Below are positions 1-5,312 of a DNA stretch of 5,312 bases, one piece after another. Made by a program: the position numbers and the translations under genes. Source of the stretch: JAIBAI01 sp044238875 (GTDB taxonomy: Bacteria; Bacteroidota; Bacteroidia; M30B66); contig JBIICM010000175.1 of assembly GCA_044238875.1 (NCBI GenBank), forward strand, positions 1-5,312, given 5' to 3'. The notes under the pieces are model-generated. The model was not told the origin of the DNA. It worked only from the letters and a program-made list of their open reading frames with translations, and ran no database searches. Position 1 is the stretch's first letter. Each line of letters opens with the position of its first letter.

Positions 1-582
1 CATGTTGGCGGCTAATGGAAATATACCCGGCTCAAAAACCGGATTGCCACATAACCCTGAAAGCACCGCCTGGCTTTTGGCAACACCGTTTCCGATAAAG
101 CTGATTTTTTCATCACCCGGCAGCCAGCGATTCAGTTCCTCACTGACGATAAGAGGCTGATCTTCTTTTAACCTGCGGCCATTGTGGTCGAACAACGCAG
201 TATATACCTCCATCCTTCTGGCATCAATCATCGGACAAATCAATCCATTATTTTCAGGGTTACCCGAAGCATAACCAAAGGCCATTATTTCAAGCGTGGA
301 AATTGCAATCAACGGTATGTCGAGACCATAGCAGAGCCCTTTTGCAAGGGCTGTTCCGATGCGTAAGCCGGTGTATGAACCCGGGCCTGCAGAAACTGCA
401 ATTGCATTCAACGATTTATAGCTGATACCGGCCGTTTTCAATAACTCCCTAATAAGTACTGACAATTCGTCGGTATGTCTTTCAGTGGTATCAGAAAGAG
501 CAGAAGCCACCACCCTGTCATGCTCACTTATGGCTGCCGAGCTGCAGCTGGTAGCTGTTTCAATGAGTAAAAAGAAAGCCAT
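1..582 (-). CDS. tsaB: TsaB, tRNA threonylcarbamoyladenosine (t6A) biosynthesis subunit, 3' end cut by the window
   Basis: TsaB is the inactive ASKHA-fold partner of the TsaD catalytic subunit. With TsaD and TsaE it transfers threonylcarbamoyl to A37 of ANN-decoding tRNAs in the cytoplasm. The 194 residues visible start MAFFLLIETAT, the usual TsaB N-terminal strand ending in a short E-T-A-T/S motif. They carry the hallmark SAGPGSYTGLRIG at residues 64-76, followed by a helix (TALAKGL), and a MIDARRMEVY motif at 118-127, typical of the family. TsaB proteins are usually about 220-240 residues, so some 30-45 C-terminal residues lie to the left of the window. The frame is open to base 1. The ATG at 580-582 is chosen because the conserved N-terminal strand follows it immediately and it sits 4 bases after the stop of the adaptor gene. 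No Shine-Dalgarno is seen. Expression is probably by read-through from the upstream export genes. Family assignment is very secure; the interaction with TsaD is from family knowledge. Confidence 0.95.
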   Translation of the reverse strand, partial: MAFFLLIETATSCSSAAISEHDRVVASALSDTTERHTDELSVLIRELLKTAGISYKSLNAIAVSAGPGSYTGLRIGTALAKGLCYGLDIPLIAISTLEIMAFGYASGNPENNGLICPMIDARRMEVYTALFDHNGRRLKEDQPLIVSEELNRWLPGDEKISFIGNGVAKSQAVLSGLCGNPVFEPGIFPLAANM

Positions 583-586
583 GCGC

Positions 587-1930
587 TTATTTACCGGTAA
601 CGGTCTGCTCTGCCACTGTTCCATTGGCCAGCGTTTTTGACACTGCCGAATAGGGCCCGCTTACAACATCTTGCCCGGCGCTGATACCGCTGATGATCTG
701 AATAAAATTATTGTCCTGAATACCGGTTTTAACTTCCACCATTCTGGTTTTCCCATTCTCAAAAAGGAATACTACCTCCTTCATGTTTTCATCGGCTATC
801 TTATCAGCCTGATCTGAAGGGCTTTCGGGTTTTTTCATGTCAGTTCCTGAAAGATCATCTGCTGAACGAATCGTAACTGCCATGATGGGCACGCTGATCA
901 CATTTTTCTCAGTGCGCGTGTGAATATCAACCGTAGCATTCATTCCGGGAAAAAACGGGGAATAATCAACTTTTGCCGTATCAAGCAAATCGGAATATGA
1001 ACTTCTCAGGATCCTGATTTTCACCATAAAATTTACCACTTTATCGCCGGTGTTGGCAGCCGCAGCAACACCTGTGGCTGAGGCAGAAGAACGTGCAATT
1101 TCAGTAACAACTCCTTTGAATTTTCTGCCAGAGAAAGCCTCTACCTCAACGGTGCTGGTATCACCCGGGTGAACCCGCACAATATCGTTTTCATTCACCA
1201 GCGCATTCACCTCCATTTCACGCAGATCAGCAATCCGCAGTAATTCTGTTCCGCTCATCTGGGCAGTTCCCACCACCCGCTCACCCAGCTCAACATTCAG
1301 TTTTGAGATGGTTCCTTCAGTAGGTGCAAAAATGCGGGTTCGGTTGAGGTTATCATTGGCTTCTTTCAGAGTAGCCTCGGCACTTTTAACACTAAACTCA
1401 GCGGCAATGGTAGTCTGCCGGGCCGCCTCCATATCAGCAAGCCCCGATTCATATTGTGTTTTTAGCTGGTCATATTCAGCCTCTGAAACGGCCTTCTGTT
1501 CATACAACTTTTTTATTCTTTTGAAATTGTTTTCGGCCAGCAGAAAGGCTGATTTTACCTGATTCTCTCTGGCCCTTGCGTTTGCAAGCCCTGCCTTTGA
1601 TTGATTGAGTGCCGCTGCCACGCGGTCTGCAGCGGCTTTGATCAGGTCGGGGTTAATGGTCAGTAAATGATCCCCTTTTTTAACCTTTTGCCCCTCTTTT
1701 ACCAGTAACTCCACGATTTCACCCGATACGTCGGCACTGATTTTTACTTCTACCTCTGGTTGAATCTCACCGGTGGCAGAAACGGTTTCAATGATGGTGC
1801 GCTTTTCAGCTTTTTCAACCGTCACTTCCAGTGCAGTTTTTTTTCCAATCCAGCCGGCATTTTTAGCAACCAATACAACAATCAGCAATAAAACAACAAT
1901 TCCGATCCAGATGATATATTTCTTTTTCAT
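587..1930 (-). CDS. Periplasmic adaptor subunit (HlyD/MacA/RND membrane-fusion protein family)
   Basis: This 447-residue protein is the periplasmic adaptor that bridges an inner-membrane pump and an outer-membrane TolC-type channel. After a short basic N-terminus (MKKK), residues 5-22 form one hydrophobic anchor. Residues about 46-95 are the first half of a lipoyl (biotinyl-lipoyl-like) domain, with VSGEIVELLVKEG at 68-80 and a KKGD turn at 84-87. Residues about 97-198, rich in Ala, Glu, Lys and Gln, are the alpha-helical coiled-coil hairpin that docks on the channel. RIFAPTEGTISKLNVELGE (199-217) is the second lipoyl half. A beta-barrel follows (about 239-345), then a membrane-proximal domain containing TGIQDNNFIQIISGISAG (402-419). 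A hydrophilic stretch (355-384) interrupts the C-terminal part. Length and domain order fit MacA-like or RND adaptors; the sequence alone does not say whether the partner is an ABC permease or an RND pump. Its ATG lies 3 bases after the tolC-like stop, implying co-translation. No Shine-Dalgarno is visible. Confidence 0.93.
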   Translation of the reverse strand: MKKKYIIWIGIVVLLLIVVLVAKNAGWIGKKTALEVTVEKAEKRTIIETVSATGEIQPEVEVKISADVSGEIVELLVKEGQKVKKGDHLLTINPDLIKAAADRVAAALNQSKAGLANARARENQVKSAFLLAENNFKRIKKLYEQKAVSEAEYDQLKTQYESGLADMEAARQTTIAAEFSVKSAEATLKEANDNLNRTRIFAPTEGTISKLNVELGERVVGTAQMSGTELLRIADLREMEVNALVNENDIVRVHPGDTSTVEVEAFSGRKFKGVVTEIARSSASATGVAAAANTGDKVVNFMVKIRILRSSYSDLLDTAKVDYSPFFPGMNATVDIHTRTEKNVISVPIMAVTIRSADDLSGTDMKKPESPSDQADKIADENMKEVVFLFENGKTRMVEVKTGIQDNNFIQIISGISAGQDVVSGPYSAVSKTLANGTVAEQTVTGK

Positions 1931-1933
1931 GGT

Positions 1934-3361
1934 TTAAAACTCAATGGGTTTACCCCTGTAAAAATCCAGCACCCGGTAACGGAGCAGGTATTCGTATTTC
2001 GCCTGAACAAGGTTTGACTCTGCGGCAGCAAGCTGATTCTTTCCGGCATTGAACTCGAAAAAATTAACCAGTCCGGCCTCATACCGCTCTTTTATATAGT
2101 CAAAAGCCTCTTTCTGGGCCAACACATTTTTCTCGCTGGCTCTAAAACGTTCAAATGCTGCTTTGGCATCAAACCAGGCTGTTTGGATATCGCGCAGCAG
2201 GTTGTTTCGAACAATCAATTTCTGTAGCCGTGCATTTTCAAGGGCAATTTTTTGCACGGAAATCTGCGATTTTGTCCTGAAATTGTTAAATATCGGCACA
2301 TTGAGCGACAGCCCTACCGTTCGGTTAAAGTTCTGCGACCATTGATCAGCAAATGGTGTTTTCTCAAAAACAGGAACATTAACATCAATATAAACCGGGG
2401 TTCCCTGAAACTCGCCTATGTATTGCTGCTGAACCTTGGTACCCACCTGTGTGCGCGAAAGCTGCGAAAAACCGGTACCGATGCCTCCGAAAGCACTGAG
2501 AGATGGCGATAGAGCAGCCTTAGCCCCCATGAGCTGACGCTCCTGACTAAGGTATTGCAGGTCGGCACTTCTCACCGCCGGAAACTGGTCAACGGCCATG
2601 TTGTAAACCTCCCTTGCGCCAAAGGGCGGAAGTTCGGGCGGTAAATCACTGAAAACAGGGCGTTCAACCTCAAATTCTTCGGGTGTCTCAAGGGTCATAA
2701 TTTGGGCAAGACTTAATTTGGCCAGCGCAAAACGGTTACGCGCATTAACCAGATTAAGTGCTTCAGCAGCCATTTGAGCCTCGGCCTGCAAATACTCGCC
2801 CCTTGCGGTTCTTCCGGATTCATAAAACTGCTTTGCCCGCTCCACCTGTATGCGACTTAATTCAACCTGTGAAGCGGCAATCAGCGCCAGTTCTTCGGTG
2901 AGTAGCACCTGAAGAAACCCATTCGCAACACTCAACGCAATATCATTGTTCAACTGCTCATTGCCGGCTTCTGATGAGCTTACGGCAAGCTGACCCGAGC
3001 GAATGGCATTTGTATTCTGTAACCCGTTAAAAATTACCACCCCCCCACTCAGGCTGAAATTCTGCGACAATACAACCGAATTGGCAAACTGATTGGTAAA
3101 TGGGTCAATTCTTCTTCCGGTGTTGTAAGTATGGTTGGCTGAACCGTTCAGACTGGGAAGCAGATTGCCTTTCGCCTGTAGCAATCCGGCCCGGTTTCTT
3201 TCAAGCTGCAGCCGCATCTGGGCCGTCTGAAAATTATTGTTGCGCGCATACGCTATACATTCTTTCAGCGTCCATCGCCTTACCTGCTGGCCCACACAAG
3301 GCCAGGGCAGCATCAACAGAAGAAGCAGGATTGATTTTGTAAACCTGGTTTTAACTTGCAT
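1934..3361 (-). CDS. TolC-family outer-membrane efflux channel protein
   Basis: This 475-residue protein is predicted to form the trimeric outer-membrane channel and periplasmic tunnel of a tripartite exporter, paired with the adaptor encoded next to it. Residues 1-25 form a signal peptide: basic MQVKTRFTK, a Leu-rich core at 11-18, and likely cleavage near VGQQ (23-26). WTLKECIAYA (30-39) is the typical start of the mature domain. Two structural repeats are visible. Each has a helical segment ending in a turn before a beta-hairpin (QAKGNLLPSL at 62-71; a matching GAKAALSPSL later), a strand ending in a V-I-F-N-G or V-P-I-F-N-N motif (109-113; 355-359), and a long helix with a Y-E-x-G turn (second copy YEAGLVNFFEF, 427-437). 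Length is normal for the family. The start at M41 of the longest open frame is preferred because it places the signal peptide at the N-terminus; the longer version would run into the rpoN start. C22 lacks a convincing lipobox (PWPC), so it is probably not a lipoprotein. The exported substrate is unknown. Confidence 0.93.
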   Translation of the reverse strand: MQVKTRFTKSILLLLLMLPWPCVGQQVRRWTLKECIAYARNNNFQTAQMRLQLERNRAGLLQAKGNLLPSLNGSANHTYNTGRRIDPFTNQFANSVVLSQNFSLSGGVVIFNGLQNTNAIRSGQLAVSSSEAGNEQLNNDIALSVANGFLQVLLTEELALIAASQVELSRIQVERAKQFYESGRTARGEYLQAEAQMAAEALNLVNARNRFALAKLSLAQIMTLETPEEFEVERPVFSDLPPELPPFGAREVYNMAVDQFPAVRSADLQYLSQERQLMGAKAALSPSLSAFGGIGTGFSQLSRTQVGTKVQQQYIGEFQGTPVYIDVNVPVFEKTPFADQWSQNFNRTVGLSLNVPIFNNFRTKSQISVQKIALENARLQKLIVRNNLLRDIQTAWFDAKAAFERFRASEKNVLAQKEAFDYIKERYEAGLVNFFEFNAGKNQLAAAESNLVQAKYEYLLRYRVLDFYRGKPIEF

Positions 3362-3473
3362 GGGTCTGACAAAGGTAAATTTTTCACCAATAAAGCTTCC
3401 GGTCTCCGTGTTTTTATGCGCCACAGTTTTAAAAGCCTGAGCGGGTGTAAATTTTTGGTAAAATTGCAGCATT
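3362..3473. promoter_or_regulatory. Divergent intergenic region between tolC-like gene and rpoN
   Basis: These 112 bases separate two genes read in opposite directions and must carry the 5' signals of both unless rpoN is transcribed from inside the tolC-like gene. On the plus strand, AATTTTTG at 3450-3457 differs by one base from the TAnnTTTG -7 motif and would give a leader of roughly 10-13 bases before the rpoN ATG at 3474. No purine-rich ribosome-binding site precedes either start, which is normal in Bacteroidota. No clear operator palindrome was noticed. That the region is regulatory follows from gene layout; the exact sites are guesses. Confidence 0.5.
3370..3377 (-). promoter_or_regulatory. 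Candidate Bacteroidota -7 promoter element (TACCTTTG) for the tolC-hlyD-tsaB group
   Basis: Read on the minus strand, the sequence TACCTTTG is an exact match to the TAnnTTTG -7 consensus of Bacteroidota housekeeping promoters. It ends only 8 bases before the chosen tolC ATG, so a transcript from it would have almost no leader. No TTG-type -33 element stands at the usual spacing of about 19 bases; the nearest TTG is only 10 bases upstream. The match is short and could occur by chance, so this is tentative. Confidence 0.3.
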
Positions 3474-4955
3474 ATGCTCAAGCAGGGACTTCAACAAAAA
3501 TTACTACAAAAGCTTTCACCTCAACAGATTCAGCTGATGAAACTGCTGCAGGTACCTACCATTGCGCTGGAACAACGCATCAAGGAGGAGCTTGAGATCA
3601 ACCCTGCGCTTGAAGAGGGTAAGGATAACGAAGAAGATGAAAAGGAGCCCGCAGCAGAAGATCCTTTTGGAAGCGCTGATGATGGCGATGAGGAAGCGCA
3701 TAACGAACAGAACCGCGAAGATTTTAACCTGGATGCCTACATTGACGATGATGAAATTCCGGCCTATAAACTGGCAAGCAATAATCACAGTCAGGATGAT
3801 GAAAGGCGTGAGATACCCTTTGCCGTCGGACAAAGCTTTCAGGATCAATTACTTGACCAGCTGGGATTACGGAATTTGGATGAACATCAGCAGAAGGTAG
3901 CTGAATATATCATCGGTAACATTGACGAAGATGGTTACCTTAGGCGTGATGCTGAAGCCATTGCAGATGATCTCGCATTTTCGCAGAATATCATCAGCAG
4001 CAAGTCGGAAATTGAATGGCTGATTCTACTGATACAGGAATTTGACCCTGCCGGAGTTGGCGCGAGAGATTTGCAGGAATGTTTGCTGATTCAACTGCGC
4101 AGAAAACAGCCCCGAAATGCTACCATTAAAACGGCAGAAATTATTTTACGGGATTTTATGGAAGAAATCTCAAGGAAGCATTACGAAAAAATTACCCGAA
4201 AACTGGAAATCGAAGATACCGATTTACGCGATGCATTAAAAGAAATAGGCCGCCTCAACCCCAAGCCCGGCAATTCGCAAAGCGACAGTCAGAAGAGCAC
4301 CCAACATATTATACCTGACTTTATGCTGATCAACAATGACGGAATTCTTGAGCTGCAACTTAATACCCGCAATGCCCCCGACCTGAAAATCAGCAAGGCT
4401 TATCAGGAAATGCTCGAGCAATACGGCAGAAACAAAAAACTCAGCTCAAAAGAGCAAAAAGAAGCCGTAATCTTTGTAAAACAGAAGATAGATTCAGCCC
4501 GTTGGTTTATTGATGCTATCCGGCAAAGGCAGCAAACATTATTGTTTACCATGCAGGCCATTCTTGACTATCAGCATGAGTATTTCAGTTCAGGCGACGA
4601 AACCAAATTAAGACCCATGATCCTGAAAGATATTGCTGAACGAACCGGACTTGATATTTCAACAGTTTCACGTGTGGCAAACAGCAAGTACATTCAAACT
4701 TCTTTCGGTACATTTTTACTGAAATCGTTTTTCTCCGAATCGCTTTCAACCGATGCCGGAGAGGAAGTATCCACACGGGAGGTAAAAAAGATTCTAGAAG
4801 ATTGTGTGGCAAAAGAAGATAAACGCAAGCCTGTAACTGATGACAAACTGGCAAAGGTGCTGCGCGAAAAAGGTTACAATATTGCCCGGAGAACTGTTGC
4901 CAAATACAGAGAACAACTGAATATTCCCGTTGCCCGCCTCAGAAAGGAACTTTAA
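3474..4955 (+). CDS. rpoN: RNA polymerase sigma-54 factor RpoN
   Basis: Sigma-54 binds core RNA polymerase and directs it to -24/-12 (GG/GC) promoters, where initiation needs an AAA+ enhancer-binding protein. All regions are present in 493 residues, the usual length. Region I (1-47) is Gln/Leu-rich, MLKQGLQQKLLQKLSPQQIQ onward, ending in ELEINPALEE, and is the part that contacts the activator. Region II (about 47-105) is a strongly acidic, low-complexity linker. The core-binding domain (about 115-300) includes FDPAGVGARDLQE (190-202), a family signature. A helix-turn-helix sits at about 383-403 (LKDIAERTGLDISTVSRV), followed by FGTFLLKSFFSE (411-422). The RpoN box, ARRTVAKYRE, is intact at 471-480 and reads the -24 element. 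The ATG is chosen because region I begins directly there. No Shine-Dalgarno is seen. No activator gene or obvious sigma-54 promoter lies in the window, so its regulon cannot be inferred here. Confidence 0.97.
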   Translation: MLKQGLQQKLLQKLSPQQIQLMKLLQVPTIALEQRIKEELEINPALEEGKDNEEDEKEPAAEDPFGSADDGDEEAHNEQNREDFNLDAYIDDDEIPAYKLASNNHSQDDERREIPFAVGQSFQDQLLDQLGLRNLDEHQQKVAEYIIGNIDEDGYLRRDAEAIADDLAFSQNIISSKSEIEWLILLIQEFDPAGVGARDLQECLLIQLRRKQPRNATIKTAEIILRDFMEEISRKHYEKITRKLEIEDTDLRDALKEIGRLNPKPGNSQSDSQKSTQHIIPDFMLINNDGILELQLNTRNAPDLKISKAYQEMLEQYGRNKKLSSKEQKEAVIFVKQKIDSARWFIDAIRQRQQTLLFTMQAILDYQHEYFSSGDETKLRPMILKDIAERTGLDISTVSRVANSKYIQTSFGTFLLKSFFSESLSTDAGEEVSTREVKKILEDCVAKEDKRKPVTDDKLAKVLREKGYNIARRTVAKYREQLNIPVARLRKEL

Positions 4956-5160
4956 TGTTGAGCGCAGGTAACTAAACGCTATGGTATTGGCGATGTGGCA
5001 TTGAGTTAGTAGGTTTTAATGGTGTTTAAAGTATAATATATAACTTTTTTATTTCGCTTTTTAATTAAATAATATGACCTATATGAGTAATTTGTAATTA
5101 ATATTTTCTGTTATTGCGCTTATCAGCCTGTTATGTGAGATTGCTGTTTTACTAAGGCAG
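4956..5160. other. AT-rich non-coding spacer downstream of rpoN
   Basis: No open frame with protein-like composition is visible on either strand. The middle part (5041-5100) is only about 17 % GC and contains short AT palindromes, such as TTTAATTAAA at 5060-5069 and TAATT-TGT-AATTA at 5088-5100, of the kind expected by chance in such DNA. No tRNA, riboswitch or TAnnTTTG promoter was recognised here. Confidence 0.7.
5028..5050 (+). terminator. Weak AT-rich hairpin plus T-run after rpoN
   Basis: AAAGT (5028-5032) can pair with ACTTT (5043-5047) around an AT-rich interior, and the stem runs directly into six T residues (5045-5050). It lies 72 bases after the rpoN stop, so it could act as an intrinsic terminator. 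The stem has a single G-C pair and would be unstable, so this is only a possibility. A second weak pairing, AGCG (4961-4964) with CGCT (4977-4980), lies closer to the stop but lacks a T-run. Confidence 0.2.
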
Positions 5161-5265
5161 AAACCGGGATCCAGTGCGTTGGCCCGTCCAGGCGGCGAGG
5201 GTGCGTTCCACCCTAGGCTAGGAAGTTGAACCAATGATAGCAGGATGGGTGGAAAAGGGCGGATC
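5161..5265. repeat. GC-rich block of inverted repeats, candidate REP-like or other dispersed palindromic element
   Basis: The block is about 60 % GC (first 60 bases about 67 %), against 17-37 % in the DNA to its left and about 30 % to its right. Three pairings are visible. First, CGGG (5165-5168) and CCA (5171-5173) pair with TGG (5180-5182) and CCCG (5183-5186), giving a 7-bp stem with a two-base AT bulge and a six-base loop. Second, AGGGTG (5198-5203) pairs with CACCCT (5209-5214) over a five-base loop. Third, TTCCACCC (5206-5213) pairs perfectly with GGGTGGAA (5247-5254), which excludes the second hairpin. A bulged stem in an intergenic space resembles REP-type elements, but only one copy is in view and no transposase is nearby. 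It may instead be a structured RNA or a decayed insertion remnant. Boundaries are set by composition only. Confidence 0.4.
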
Positions 5266-5312
5266 AAAAAAAATAGCGTGTCGAAATCTTAATCCTAACC
5301 AAAATTGCTTAG
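5266..5312. other. Non-coding end of window
   Basis: This AT-rich stretch begins with a run of eight A residues directly after the GC-rich block. No start of a gene, promoter motif or RNA is recognised before the window ends. It may be the beginning of the leader of a gene lying to the right. Confidence 0.5.

Noticed and set aside
184..366. Plus-strand 60-residue frame opposite tsaB
   Set aside because: It is antisense to the conserved TsaB core and shows no protein-like features.
3362..3481. Forty-residue N-terminal extension of the TolC-family protein, starting at 3481 on the minus strand
   Set aside because: It would overlap the start of rpoN, bury the signal peptide inside the protein and has no channel-like sequence. 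The ATG at 3359-3361 gives a normal export signal.
3516..3900. Open frames on both strands inside the 5' part of rpoN (about 110 residues each)
   Set aside because: They lie wholly within a clearly functional rpoN, have no family resemblance, and arise from the acidic repetitive codons of region II.
4994..5010. TGGCATTGAGTTAGT as a sigma-54 -24/-12 promoter downstream of rpoN
   Set aside because: The TGGCA half fits, but the -12 half lacks the required GC dinucleotide at the right spacing.
5088..5100. TAATT-TGT-AATTA inverted repeat as an operator
   Set aside because: The half-sites are only five A/T bases in a region of about 17 % GC, where such palindromes are expected by chance.
5079..5267. 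62-residue open frame on the minus strand through the GC-rich block
   Set aside because: It crosses both the AT-rich spacer and the inverted repeats, has low-complexity Pro/Leu-rich composition, no recognised domain and no plausible start signals. It is better explained as a chance frame through a repeat.

Overview
The window looks like ordinary chromosomal DNA from a member of the Bacteroidota, possibly close to Bacteroidales. The family resemblance of the proteins, the absence of Shine-Dalgarno sequences before every start, moderate GC content in genes with AT-rich spacers, and one match to the Bacteroidota -7 promoter motif (TAnnTTTG) all point this way. The order and genus cannot be fixed from the sequence alone.

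Layout, left to right. Three genes read leftwards on the minus strand in the order tolC-like (1934-3361), hlyD/macA-like (587-1930) and tsaB (1-582, cut by the window edge). The gaps between them are 3 and 4 bases, so they almost certainly form one transcript. The first two encode the outer-membrane channel and the periplasmic adaptor of a tripartite export system. The inner-membrane pump or ABC permease that would complete it is not in the window. The third encodes the TsaB subunit of the tRNA t6A37 modification machinery, a housekeeping function unrelated to export.

A 112-base spacer (3362-3473) separates this group from rpoN, which reads rightwards (3474-4955) and encodes a full-length sigma-54. 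The spacer must hold the start signals for both directions.

The last 357 bases (4956-5312) hold no credible gene. They consist of an AT-rich spacer with a weak terminator-like hairpin after rpoN, then an abrupt GC-rich block (about 5161-5265, roughly 60 % GC) full of inverted repeats. That block is the least explained part of the window and resembles a short dispersed palindromic repeat, though this cannot be proven from one copy. No tRNA, rRNA, CRISPR array, transposase or defence system was found, and I see no strong evidence for a previously undescribed system.
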